Origin: Myceligenerans indicum
GTDB lineage: Bacteria; Actinomycetota; Actinomycetes; Actinomycetales; Cellulomonadaceae
NCBI RefSeq assembly: GCF_016742955.1
Contig: NZ_JABBYC010000018.1
Span: 1 to 64,000, forward strand
Direction: 5' to 3'
Length of the DNA: 64,000 nucleotides
Shown: piece after piece, positions 8,001-16,318 of the stretch
Layout: each line of letters begins with the position of its first letter
Position numbering within the stretch: the first letter of the stretch is position 1
Notes under the pieces: generated by a model
Database searches by the model: none
Seen by the model: only the letters and a program-made list of their open reading frames with translations
Told to the model about the DNA's origin: nothing
Program-made: the position numbers and the translations under genes

Positions 8001-9029
8001 ATGACCGAGATCGAGGTGGACTTCAGCCGGCCGCTGACCGGCAAGCAGCGCCAGGCGCTGAGCAAGCGGCTGGCGAGGCTGGAGTCAGAGGTGATGTCTG
8101 AGTCGGTGGAGGGGGCGCGCAATGCGTTCAAGTTGATGGCGGGGAGGGAGCTTCGTCGCCCGCTTCGGGTGCGCAGTGGGTTCGCCTACTGGGCTGATGC
8201 CCCGGAGTCTCGTACGGTCTCGGACCGGTCGGCGCCCCCGAAGAAGGATCGTCCGCCGGCGACGCGGATCGTGTCCCCTCGGGGAGTCGCGCTGCGCTTC
8301 GTGCTGACGATGATCGCTCTGCAGCAGGCACGGCACTCGAAAGCCGGGTCGCGAGCGACCAACGATGTCCCGATCCGACCGACCAGTGGTCGGGATCACG
8401 GGTGGGCTGACCTGATCGCCTCGGCGACACCCCACGCCGACGGCTTGATGTACCACACGCCGCTCGACAAGAAGGTCCGACACGTCCAATCGGCGCTGAA
8501 CGCGCTATCCGGCGCACATCTCGTCGAGCTCGAACCCGGAGGCAAGCGACCCACGTACAACGGCTTCCGTCTCCTCGACGAGTGCGCAGGACTCAACCGG
8601 CCCGGCAGCACGCTGCTGCCGTACACCACCCCAGACCGTGAAGATTCGTGCCTGGCGTTGCCCGCGGCGTTCATCAACGAGGGCTGGATCCACGTTCTGG
8701 AGGACAGTGAGATCGCCCTGCTCCTGATGGTCGCCTGCGGCATCGGGAACCTGGAACCAGGGCCACAGGTCGCGATTCCCAGCAGGGTTCGCCTGCTTAA
8801 ATACGGGATCGGCCGAGACTCCTACTCCACAGCCCACCCCATGCTCGCGCGGTTCGGGCTCCTCGAAGTGGAAGAGATCGGACGGCGAGACGACGGACGC
8901 GTCCTCCAATACGGTGGCGACGACGGAGAAGCACACGTGCACCGCCTTCAACTGATGAACGACGCCTTCGAGGGGCCGGCACTCGAGACCGTCACGAACG
9001 CGATCAAGGACGCACTCGACCGCAGCTGA
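8001..9029 (+). CDS. Hypothetical protein of accessory element
   Basis: The protein has 342 residues and starts MTEIEVDFSRPLTGKQRQAL. The frame is open upstream to 7554, but the upstream part is GC-rich noise crossed by the inverted repeat, so the ATG at 8001 (or the GTG at 7995) is preferred. The middle holds a basic region (PPKKDRPPATR). The second half (SEIALLLMVACGIGN, PSRVRLLKYGIGRDSYSTAHPMLARFGLLEVEE) looks like a winged-helix arrangement. It could be a replication- or transcription-related DNA-binding protein, but I do not recognise a family. Confidence 0.6.
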   Translation: MTEIEVDFSRPLTGKQRQALSKRLARLESEVMSESVEGARNAFKLMAGRELRRPLRVRSGFAYWADAPESRTVSDRSAPPKKDRPPATRIVSPRGVALRFVLTMIALQQARHSKAGSRATNDVPIRPTSGRDHGWADLIASATPHADGLMYHTPLDKKVRHVQSALNALSGAHLVELEPGGKRPTYNGFRLLDECAGLNRPGSTLLPYTTPDREDSCLALPAAFINEGWIHVLEDSEIALLLMVACGIGNLEPGPQVAIPSRVRLLKYGIGRDSYSTAHPMLARFGLLEVEEIGRRDDGRVLQYGGDDGEAHVHRLQLMNDAFEGPALETVTNAIKDALDRS

Positions 9030-9206
9030 GAGTCGCCCAGGCTCTGACCGTTCGACAGCCGAGGCCCCGGGACAGGCACCCAGCGACCCCGGTGAACGAG
9101 TACTCCGTTCCCGGGCGGTAGCGGTCGACCTCGCGAAATCCGCCGAGATGCTCACCGCGGCGTTGTAGTGACGAGGCTACGAAACTTCATGCCGAGTCCT
9201 GACCTG

Positions 9207-10199
9207 TTACGTCGCGCCTTGCGCATCTGCGAGCGCCCGCTTGTACTGCGTCGTCCAGTTGGTCTCGCGCTGGTCGTCGGGCAGGCCGGCGAGGCCGGCG
9301 CTGAGGTTTTGTGCTGCCTCGGCGGGTTGGCCGAGTTCGAGGAGCGCGAGCCCGAGGGGGAATCGGAGCCAGGTCGGGGTGAGCCAGTAGGCGAACTCGT
9401 CGGGGCTGGTGTCGTCGGCCGCGGTGATGGTGTCCTGGGCCTGGTGGAGTACGGCGACCGCGTCGCGGTGCTCGCCCATCAGGGCGAGGCCGTGGGCGGT
9501 GCGGATGGTGGCGTCGATCTGGTGTAGCCGGCCGGCGCCCGGGGTGGCGGCTGCGTGCTGGTAGTGCTGGACCATCGTCGCGGGTCGTTTGCGTTCCCAG
9601 GCCAGGGAGCCGCGGAAGCGGCGTGACTGGGAGGCCAGGCTGGCGGCGTCGACACTCTCCGCGCGGGTGGCTGACTCCGACCAGAGGCGGTCGGCGCGCG
9701 CGTAGTGGCCGAGTTGGGAGTGCAGCCAGCCGAGGAACTGCAGGGACTCGGCGGCAACGGTCCGTAGGGCGTCGGCGTGGCGGCCGCGGACGTCGTGCGC
9801 GAGGCCGACGACGAGGTCGTGCGACGGTGCGGCGATGGGCCACAGCTCGCCCGCTGTCATCGTGTCGTCCAGGCGTCGGTGGGATGCCAGCACCCCGGCC
9901 AGCGCCTCGACGGTCTGCCGGTCGACCAGCCGAGGCGAAGCCGCGGCACGTTCGATCCTGTCGGCGTCGGCCGCACTCGGGGCCGGTTCGGGCACCATGC
10001 CGGCCAAGGCTCCGCCCGCGTCGAGGCACTCGTCGAGCAACTCGACTCGCTCAGCGCTCGGGCGTCGTCGCCCGTTCTCATACTCACTCAGCAGGGACTT
10101 CGAGACGCGAGACAAGCGGTACATGTCCCGCAGCGAGAGGCCGGCGGCCTCACGCAACTCGCGCAGGCGCCGCCCGAACAACGGATCGACTTGTCCCAT
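9207..10199 (-). CDS. XRE-family regulator with C-terminal TPR-like repeats
   Basis: The protein has 330 residues. Residues 8–65 form a clear helix-turn-helix domain (LRELREAAGLSLRDMYRLSRVSKSLLSEYENGRRRPSAE). The rest is alpha-helical with TPR-like pairs (ESLQFLGWLHSQLGHYARADRLW, RTAHGLALMGEHRDAVAVLHQA, LGLALLELGQPAEAAQNL). TPR-linked XRE regulators usually sense a peptide or protein ligand, and such genes are common beside actinobacterial RiPP clusters. It starts 35 bases after the gntR stop, so gntR and this gene form one operon facing away from the lanthipeptide genes. It probably regulates the cluster. Confidence 0.8.
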   Translation of the reverse strand: MGQVDPLFGRRLRELREAAGLSLRDMYRLSRVSKSLLSEYENGRRRPSAERVELLDECLDAGGALAGMVPEPAPSAADADRIERAAASPRLVDRQTVEALAGVLASHRRLDDTMTAGELWPIAAPSHDLVVGLAHDVRGRHADALRTVAAESLQFLGWLHSQLGHYARADRLWSESATRAESVDAASLASQSRRFRGSLAWERKRPATMVQHYQHAAATPGAGRLHQIDATIRTAHGLALMGEHRDAVAVLHQAQDTITAADDTSPDEFAYWLTPTWLRFPLGLALLELGQPAEAAQNLSAGLAGLPDDQRETNWTTQYKRALADAQGAT

Positions 10200-10233
10200 G
10201 CGCGCGCCTCCGTCGTGCGTCTCGGTGAGATTC

Positions 10234-10962
10234 CTAGCGGCCGTCCGTCAGCGGCGTCGACCACTTGAGAACGGTCGACCCGTGGCTGACCTTGACGGCT
10301 ACCTCCAGGACCCGACCGTCGGTGAGGGACACCGTCCTGAGGACCTGGGTCACGACCACCTGGCCGCTGAGGCCGAGGGCTGCGCGCTCGTCTTCCGTGG
10401 CGATCCTGGAGGTCACTTCCTCGAGAACGTGGCCCTGGGGCACGCCTAGCCGTTCGGCGGCCAGCTCTCGCGAAGCGCCGGTGGAGACCGGTTCGGCCAG
10501 CTCCGGCGTCGCCTCGACGACGAACGGGGCGTAGTAGGAGGAAGAGAGGTGGACCGGCGAACCGCCGCGGCTGACGATCCGTCGTCGGACATGTACGGGA
10601 GACCCGGGCTCGACGTCGAGCCGCGCTGCGATGGCCTCCTCGGCACCGACCGTGGCAACCTCCGTGATCTGCGAGGTCTCCCCAGCGGCCAGAGCCCTGC
10701 TGGTGGCCGCATGCGTGCGCACCCGCGAGGCGATGTTGTCACTGCCGTAGCTGGCGACGATGGTCCCGGCGCCCGTGTTGGCGCTGGTCAAGCCCTCCTG
10801 TCGGAGCGTCTTGTACGCCCTGAGCGCGGTCGCGTTGGACACCTCCCAGTCGGCCATGACGTCTCGGATGGTCGGCATCCGGTCGCCCGGGGCCAGGGAG
10901 CCTTCACGGATCAGGTTGCGGAAATGCTCGGCGATTGCGGCGTATCCGGCAGCTTTCGTCAT
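10234..10962 (-). CDS. GntR-family (HutC-like) transcriptional regulator
   Basis: The protein has 242 residues. The N-terminal winged HTH (YAAIAEHFRNLIREGSLAPGDRMPTIRDVMADWEVSNATALRAYKTLRQEGL, residues 6–60) is typical of GntR. The C-terminal UTRA-like ligand domain follows (VHVRRRIVSRGGSPVHLSSSYYAP). The ATG at 10962 has AAGG 6 bases upstream and is preferred to the longer open frame to 11049. It is the first gene of the gntR–xre operon and is divergent from the lanthipeptide operon, separated by a 421-bp control region. It probably controls one or both transcripts. Confidence 0.85.
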   Translation of the reverse strand: MTKAAGYAAIAEHFRNLIREGSLAPGDRMPTIRDVMADWEVSNATALRAYKTLRQEGLTSANTGAGTIVASYGSDNIASRVRTHAATSRALAAGETSQITEVATVGAEEAIAARLDVEPGSPVHVRRRIVSRGGSPVHLSSSYYAPFVVEATPELAEPVSTGASRELAAERLGVPQGHVLEEVTSRIATEDERAALGLSGQVVVTQVLRTVSLTDGRVLEVAVKVSHGSTVLKWSTPLTDGR

Positions 10963-11383
10963 GCCGCCTTCCCCTCGTCTCGTCGTCGGTTGCTCTACCT
11001 GGTCGACGTCGTGCTCTACATCTTGCACTGCCCTTGACCCGTAGACCACACCAGGACATCACACCAAGCATACCGGTCCGGTGCAAGGAGGTGGTGGACG
11101 GCTGCGGCGCTCTCAAGCGCGATTTGCCAGCGGTAACTCGGGGCGCAATCGCATCGCGGTCTTGGTGAGTCCGCGACGCCGGACAGCGAACCCCTCCCGG
11201 GCTCTCGTAGTACATGGTCACCTTGAATCGGATCTTGTACTACGTGCCGGTTCGAAGACTGCGGTCGGATGCCTGTCCGTCAGGCCACGTCCGGAGACAG
11301 CCGGAACGGGTACGAGCCGCAGAAGGCACAGCACCACGAACGTCCTCGACCGGGTGGTCGCGGGCCGGCGGAGGGGAGCAGGC
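10963..11383. promoter_or_regulatory. Divergent control region with spaced inverted repeat
   Basis: No gene is visible in this 421-bp stretch between the gntR start and the first gene of the lanthipeptide operon. It contains CGTAGTACA at 11206–11214 and TGTACTACG at 11236–11244, an exact 9-bp inverted repeat with a 21-bp spacer. This is a candidate operator for the GntR or XRE regulator, since it sits about 140 bp before the operon start. TTGCAC (11024) and GTGCAA (11077) form a second, wider pair near the gntR side. Confidence 0.45.
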
Positions 11384-11707
11384 ATGAGAACGCCGCGTCA
11401 CGATCAGCGCGCCGATGAGGGTGCTCTGGAGCTTGTGTTGGGCACAGCGATTGCGATGGTCGCGAAGGTCGGCGGTGAACGGCTCGAGGTCGTGACCGTC
11501 ACCAGGAACCGTGTGTGCCTGCAGCCGCGCGAGTTGTCCGACGGCGAGCAGATCGCGAACGAGCTTGCCTGCAATGCTCCGCTGGACCACCGGCTCACGA
11601 TTCCCGAGTACACGATGTGGACAGGGCACCGCGGGGGCCTGGAGGTCCAGGTCCGGTCGGCGCTGCGCGATCCGGTGGCGACACACGGGGCAGGAGCACA
11701 CTGGTGA
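11384..11707 (+). CDS. Small protein, first gene of lanthipeptide operon, unknown
   Basis: This 107-residue protein begins MRTPRHDQRADEGALELVLG. The ATG has GGAGGGG about 8 bases upstream, a strong ribosome binding site. No membrane segment or known motif is seen; the fold is probably mixed (IAMVAKVGGERLEVVTVTRNRVCLQPREL). Its stop overlaps the GTG start of the next gene (GTGA), so translation is coupled and it belongs to the operon. Its role in lanthipeptide production is unknown. Confidence 0.6.
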   Translation: MRTPRHDQRADEGALELVLGTAIAMVAKVGGERLEVVTVTRNRVCLQPRELSDGEQIANELACNAPLDHRLTIPEYTMWTGHRGGLEVQVRSALRDPVATHGAGAHW

Positions 11708-12771
11708 GCCCCGCCGGAGGGACCGCTGCCATCGACGGGGTCACGTGGAGCATCGCGCGGCTGGTGATGCTGGACATCGATGCTCATCTGGCGGCCACGG
11801 ATCAGCGGATCTCGGCCGACACGGTCGGGACGTTGGAGTTGGTACGCGCTGCCGGACACACCGTGCTGCTCTCGACCGACCGGTCGCTGCTCGGGTTGCT
11901 GCGGCTGGCCGCGCGGTTCGGCGTTCGTGAGGGCTACGCGATCTGCTCCCACGGGGCGTTGACCGTGCGCCTCGACCCGGGAATGCCTTCGGGGTACGAG
12001 GCGGTCCGCGCGGTCACGTTCGACCTCGCGGCATTGATCCTGCAGTTGGAGGACCTGCAACTACTCTCCGAGGTCTCGATCGCGGCTGAGGACGTCGGAC
12101 GGGGCTGGCGGGTCAACCGCCGGTTCGAGAGCGGGCTGCACGGCCCTCAGGAGCAGGTCCCGCTCACGCGACTGCGTGGTGGGCCGACCACCTTGGCCAG
12201 GCTGCACACGGCGGGGATCAGCGAGTACGCGGCGGTCCTGGCCGCGGGCACAGGCCTGACCGTCACTCCGACCGGACCGGATTCTTGCGACGTGCACGCT
12301 CCGGACGTGTCGTCGACGGCGGCGGGTGACGCCGTGCGCGACCGCCTTGACCTCCCGGCCCACACCACAACCGCGGTCCGCGACAGCCTCAACGACAGCG
12401 TCCGCTCGCTGATCCCTCCCGATGCGCTGCGGCCCGGGCTCTCGCCGCTTGCCGCGCAGTTGACCGCCGCCGTCACCACCGTGACACCTGCTACGGCCGG
12501 TCCGGTGCCGGAGATGGTGGTCCGCGTGTGGCACGGTGACGACGTCCGCCTGGCCGGGGCCGAGGTCTGGACCCGCCGCAAGCACGGCTGGGTGCGTCAT
12601 GCACCGATCCCTGCTGGACGCGGGACCACGATGCGCGACATCGAACACGCGGCCCTGGACGCGGGACTCACCTTCCCGCGCGGGAGCGAGGGGCGGCGCC
12701 GCCCCTGGTGGCGCAGCACCGCCAACGACGGCCCTCCAGCCGGATTCGAACTTCCCCTCGACGGCACGTAG
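11704..12771 (+). CDS. HAD-like protein with degenerate active site
   Basis: The protein has 355 residues. The first ~240 residues follow the Cof-type HAD plan of the next gene closely (VMLDIDAHL, VLLSTDRSLLG, YAICSHGALTVRL, RGWRVNRRFESGLHGPQ, VRDSLND). Motif I reads DIDAHL instead of DIDGTL and motif II STDRS instead of ATGRS, while the late D-x3-ND is kept. It is therefore probably a non-catalytic or altered paralogue of the HAD at 12993. The last ~100 residues (RVWHGDDVRLAGAEVWTR) form an extra domain found in neither partner. The GTG start overlaps the previous stop. Confidence 0.65.
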   Translation: MSPAGGTAAIDGVTWSIARLVMLDIDAHLAATDQRISADTVGTLELVRAAGHTVLLSTDRSLLGLLRLAARFGVREGYAICSHGALTVRLDPGMPSGYEAVRAVTFDLAALILQLEDLQLLSEVSIAAEDVGRGWRVNRRFESGLHGPQEQVPLTRLRGGPTTLARLHTAGISEYAAVLAAGTGLTVTPTGPDSCDVHAPDVSSTAAGDAVRDRLDLPAHTTTAVRDSLNDSVRSLIPPDALRPGLSPLAAQLTAAVTTVTPATAGPVPEMVVRVWHGDDVRLAGAEVWTRRKHGWVRHAPIPAGRGTTMRDIEHAALDAGLTFPRGSEGRRRPWWRSTANDGPPAGFELPLDGT

Positions 12772-12992
12772 AACCCCTCCTCTTGCGGCCGGGCCCATCC
12801 CAGATGCCCCCTGGGCCCGGCTGTAGATCCCCACCGCCTCACCATCGACGCTGCGGCCACGACCAGAACGTCGAAGTTCGAAGCACCGCATCGGAGCGGG
12901 GTCAGCGATCTGGCTCCGCTCTCCCCACCGGCCTCGATACCGAGGCCGACCCCGACAGCACGCAGGACCGAATCCACGCAAGGGAGCAGGTC

Positions 12993-13844
12993 ATGTCCCA
13001 CCTCGAGACCCCGAAACCCGCCACGACCCTGAAGCTCGCCACGACCTTGAGGCTTCCCACGGCGGCTCCAGCGCTCGTCGCGCTGGATATCGACGGGACG
13101 CTCCTGGAGACCGGCCAGAAGGTCCCGGACGTGACGGTCCGCGCGATGCGCGCCGTGGTCGCTGCCGGGCACTGCGTTGTGCTGGCCACGGGCCGGTCGC
13201 TGGCCGGGGCTCGACAGGTGATTCGGCAGCTCGGACTCCGGTCCGGCTCGGTCGTGTGCTCGAACGGAGCGGTCGTAGCCCGCATCTCAGCGCGTCGCCT
13301 GATCGTGCAGGACCAGGCGACCTTCGATCCGAAAACCGCTCTGCTGCGCGTGTGCGGCGCAGCGCCCGACGCGCTCCTGGCCGTCGAGGACATCGAGCGA
13401 GGCGGCTGGCGCGTGAACCAGAAGTTCCCCCGCGGACGCCTGAACGGACCTCAGCACCGCGTGCGATTCGAGCACGAGCTGTGGGACCGGCCCACCACCC
13501 GCGCCGTCGTCCACGCCGACGACGCTGCCGCGCTGGCCGGCGAACTGGCCTGGTGCGGAGTCACCGCGACCCCGGCCGGGCCGGACTGGCTCGACCTGAA
13601 CGCGAAGTACCTGTCCAAGGCTGTCGGGCTCGAACGTGTCCGCCTCGCCGCGCGTATCGAGAGGAACGCGACGATCGCCGTCGGCGACGCAGCGAACGAC
13701 ATCCCCGTCTTCGAGTGGGCCGCCACCGCCGTGGCTATGGGGCAAGCGGCAGACGAGGTCAAGGCCGCCGCCGACCACGTGACCGGCCCGATCGACCAGC
13801 ACGGCCTCGTGCCCGTGCTCCGAGCGCTGGCGGTGACACGATGA
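12993..13844 (+). CDS. HAD-superfamily (Cof-like) phosphatase
   Basis: This 283-residue protein has all HAD motifs: ALDIDGTLLE (motif I, both Asp), VLATGRSLAG (motif II), a Lys-containing segment near NAKYLSKAVG (motif III) and VGDAANDIPVF (motif IV). The capped Cof/type IIB layout suggests a phosphatase for a small phosphorylated substrate. The ATG has GGAG 8 bases upstream. About 220 bases separate it from the previous HAD-like gene, with no ORF between. It sits in the FxLD lanthipeptide operon, where HAD proteins recur without a defined role. The family is certain; the substrate is unknown. Confidence 0.85.
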   Translation: MSHLETPKPATTLKLATTLRLPTAAPALVALDIDGTLLETGQKVPDVTVRAMRAVVAAGHCVVLATGRSLAGARQVIRQLGLRSGSVVCSNGAVVARISARRLIVQDQATFDPKTALLRVCGAAPDALLAVEDIERGGWRVNQKFPRGRLNGPQHRVRFEHELWDRPTTRAVVHADDAAALAGELAWCGVTATPAGPDWLDLNAKYLSKAVGLERVRLAARIERNATIAVGDAANDIPVFEWAATAVAMGQAADEVKAAADHVTGPIDQHGLVPVLRALAVTR

Positions 13845-14524
13845 GCGCGGCCCCGGCCAGGCATCTCGCGGGTGTCGGAAGTTCGCCGGTCAAGGTCATC
13901 CCGTCCAGGATCCTGTCGCACCTGTCCGAGGAAGGGCGAGTCGTGATCCGCTGCCAGATCGCCGACCTGCCCGGCACCGACGCGAACGTCGCCATCACTC
14001 GAACGTCGGGCCGGTTCGAGACCGTGGTCTACGCCACCGAGGCGAGCCCGATCGCGATGCCGGACACACCGCCGTCGTACACGATCGTGCAGCACGCCCC
14101 GCAGCACGTCCTGGCCACCGACCGCGGCACCGATCCGGCGACTGCCGAGCAGTGGCTGACCGCTGTGCGCACCGGCGAGACGACACCGTGGACGCACGAC
14201 GCCGACGACTTCGACCACGTGAAGAACTGGATCCTGGCTCACGCGCCCGACGGGCTGTTCACCTCGGTCACCAGGCGCGGCGTCGCGATCGGTCTCGGTG
14301 GTCACGCTGCCGGCGGTGGCGGCGCAGAGGCGGCGATGCTCACCGGCAACGATCTGATCGCATCCCCGCGCTGCTCGACGTCGGTGACCCGGCTGCACGG
14401 CCTGATCGCCCGCTGGCGCCGAGCCGGAACTCCTTACACCGAACAACTTCCCGCTGCGCTGTTCCGGCAGGGCCACGGCTGGCGGGTGCGCCTCGTCCTG
14501 CCCAGGACGGAGACCGAGCGATGA
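13841..14524 (+). CDS. Unknown protein of FxLD lanthipeptide operon
   Basis: The protein has 227 residues (MSAAPARHLAGVGSSPVKVIPSR). The start overlaps the HAD stop (ATGA), and its own stop overlaps an ATG. No recognised motif, signal peptide or membrane segment is seen. The segments VVIRCQIADLPGTDANVAITR and WRVRLVLPRTE look like beta strands. The tight coupling on both sides supports it as a real operon member. Confidence 0.6.
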   Translation: MSAAPARHLAGVGSSPVKVIPSRILSHLSEEGRVVIRCQIADLPGTDANVAITRTSGRFETVVYATEASPIAMPDTPPSYTIVQHAPQHVLATDRGTDPATAEQWLTAVRTGETTPWTHDADDFDHVKNWILAHAPDGLFTSVTRRGVAIGLGGHAAGGGGAEAAMLTGNDLIASPRCSTSVTRLHGLIARWRRAGTPYTEQLPAALFRQGHGWRVRLVLPRTETER

Positions 14525-14796
14525 GCGTTCGGACAGGCGGCGTGCTGACCGGCGAGATCCGCCAGATCGGCGCGACGTCCTCCGCGACGGTCCGGCGGAC
14601 TGGTGCCCGATGGTCTGGCGGACCGGCGTTCCGGCGGACTGGCAGCCGAGGTGGTCGTGGTTGTGCCGCCGTCGGCCCGCGTCGAGGTTCGCAGGACTTG
14701 GGCACCGCTTGGGCGCTCTCATCTCCCCTGATGAGCCCGGTCCGGGCAGGATCGAGAACGAGGCAATCACACCGACCGAAGGAGCCGCTGACGTGA
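14521..14796 (+). CDS. Doubtful 91-residue ORF between operon genes
   Basis: An ATG overlapping the previous stop opens a 91-residue frame that ends inside the ribosome binding/start region of the methyltransferase. The product is Arg/Gly/Ser-rich and low in complexity (VRRTGARWSGG, FRRTGSRGGRGC), because the DNA here holds three near-copies of a GGCGGACTGG-like unit. It may be noncoding spacer with repeats rather than a gene. Confidence 0.25.
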   Translation: MSVRTGGVLTGEIRQIGATSSATVRRTGARWSGGPAFRRTGSRGGRGCAAVGPRRGSQDLGTAWALSSPLMSPVRAGSRTRQSHRPKEPLT

Positions 14797-16022
14797 CCGA
14801 GCACCCCACCACGAGCATCGACGAGCGCGCCGCCAGCCTGCGGGAGCAGATGGTCCAGTACCTCGTGGAGCACGGCGACGCCCGCACGCCGTCGGTCATC
14901 GCCGCGCTGCGCGCCGTGCCGCGTCATCTGATCCCGGGAGCCGATCCGGAGCGGGCCTACGCTCCGGAGAAGGCTCTGGTGACGAAGCGGTCCGACGACG
15001 GCGTCGGGCTCAGCTCGGTCTCTGCCGCGCGCATTCAGGCGATGCAGCTCGAGGAAGCCGACGTCCGGCCGGGGATGCGGGTACTGGAGATCGGTTCCGG
15101 CGGAGTGAACGCCGCTTACCTCGCGGAGCTGGTCGGGCCGTCGGGGGAGGTCGTCACGGTCGACATCGACCCGGAGGTCACCGACCGGGCTCGTCAGTTC
15201 CTGGACGCGGCCAGTTACAAGGGCGTCACCGTGGTCACGGGCGACGCCGAGCATGGCGTGCCTGACCATGCGGCGTACGACCGAATCGTGGTGACGGTGG
15301 AGACGGCCGACATCCCGCCGGCGTGGGTGACGCAGCTCGTGCCGGACGGTGTGATCGTGGCCCCGGTGCGGGTGCGGGGCCTGACTCGTTCCGTGGCACT
15401 GGTCCGTGACGGTGACGCGCTGGTCAGCCGGTCGATGGACGTGTGCGGGTTCGTTCCGATGCGGGGCGAGGGGGAGAACGCGATCCGGCTGGTCGTCCTG
15501 AACGACGAACCGGGTGCGGCCGTCGGGCTGCGTGTGGACGGGCCCGAGGAACTGGACACGGAAGGGCTGAAGGCGGCGCTGCACGGCGGGCGGGCCGAAC
15601 GATGGACGGGCGTGACCATCGGGGGTACGGAGTCGATGGAGTACCTCGACATGTGGCTGACCACGGTGCTCGACCCGCTGCCGCTGCTGGCAGCCGAGCC
15701 TGGGGCTCGCGCCGCCGGCCTGGTCGCCGCGGCGTCTCCGCTGGGCATCCCAGCGCTGGTGGAGGACGACTCGTTCGGATACCGCAAGGCGCGGCCTACC
15801 GAAGTCCCGGACCGGTACGAGCTCGGCGTGATCGCGCACGGGCCGCACGCCGACCAGGTCGCCGCCCGGTACGCCGAGCAGATCACGGCGTGGGACGCCG
15901 AGCATCGCGGTGACCGGCCCCGCCTCACCGTCCACCCGACAGGCGACGCATCACCGGCCGGTACCGGCCCGTCGCGGACCGTCGAGCGGCGCCACAGCCG
16001 CTTCACGATCACCTGGCCCTGA
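14793..16022 (+). CDS. FxLD-system methyltransferase (protein L-isoaspartate methyltransferase-like)
   Basis: The protein has 409 residues. The SAM-binding core is clear: VLEIGSGGVNAAYLAELVG (motif I, about residues 98–116), VVTVDIDPEVTDRARQFL, then YDRIVVTVETADIPPAWVTQLVPDGVIVAPV. The PIMT-type lead-in ALVTKRSDDGVGLSSVSAARIQAMQLE is also present. Such enzymes in lanthipeptide clusters methyl-esterify an Asp side chain in the modified peptide, which can cyclise to aspartimide and open to isoaspartate. The GTG start has AAGGAG 8 bases upstream. It lies 51 bases before the FxLD precursor, whose core has an Asp-Gly, the favoured site for succinimide formation. The C-terminal ~190 residues are a family-specific extension. 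Confidence 0.88.
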   Translation: MTEHPTTSIDERAASLREQMVQYLVEHGDARTPSVIAALRAVPRHLIPGADPERAYAPEKALVTKRSDDGVGLSSVSAARIQAMQLEEADVRPGMRVLEIGSGGVNAAYLAELVGPSGEVVTVDIDPEVTDRARQFLDAASYKGVTVVTGDAEHGVPDHAAYDRIVVTVETADIPPAWVTQLVPDGVIVAPVRVRGLTRSVALVRDGDALVSRSMDVCGFVPMRGEGENAIRLVVLNDEPGAAVGLRVDGPEELDTEGLKAALHGGRAERWTGVTIGGTESMEYLDMWLTTVLDPLPLLAAEPGARAAGLVAAASPLGIPALVEDDSFGYRKARPTEVPDRYELGVIAHGPHADQVAARYAEQITAWDAEHRGDRPRLTVHPTGDASPAGTGPSRTVERRHSRFTITWP

Positions 16023-16073
16023 GCGGCCAGGCAGCAGGAAACCCACCGGAATCACCAACCAGGAGGTACACCC

Positions 16074-16232
16074 ATGCCCACGTCCACCAAGACCCGGGCC
16101 GACTTCGGCGAGTTCGACCTCGACGTGACCACCGTGAAGTCGGCTCCCGTGGTCGGCAGCCTGCTCCGCGGGACGACCGACGGGTGCACGTCCACGTGCG
16201 AGTCCGCCTGCGCGAACTCCACCTGCGACTGA
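16074..16232 (+). CDS. FxLD-family lanthipeptide precursor peptide
   Basis: This 52-residue peptide has an AGGAGG ribosome binding site 7 bases upstream. The leader holds the diagnostic FDLDV (residues 14–18), the FxLD motif read by class I LanB-type enzymes. The C-terminal region TTDGCTSTCESACANSTCD has four Cys (38, 42, 46, 51) and many Ser/Thr placed N-terminal to them, giving potential for up to four (methyl)lanthionine rings. Asp36-Gly37 is a likely target for the co-encoded methyltransferase. The leader cleavage site is not evident and no dedicated protease was found in the window. Confidence 0.9.
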   Translation: MPTSTKTRADFGEFDLDVTTVKSAPVVGSLLRGTTDGCTSTCESACANSTCD

Positions 16233-16318
16233 CGCCGCACCCATGCTCCCGGTGCCGGGACGCCGCCGACTCGGCCGTCCCGGCACCGGGCACCAACCGG
16301 AGCGGAAAGGACAGACTC

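Noticed and set aside
12725..12760. tRNA-like T-arm (CCGGATTCGAACTTCC)
   Set aside because: Resembles a reversed T-loop, but it lies inside the HAD-like gene and no acceptor or anticodon stem can be built.
14340..15935. 531-codon open frame on the minus strand
   Set aside because: Antisense to the well-supported FxLD methyltransferase; Arg/His-rich and without motifs.
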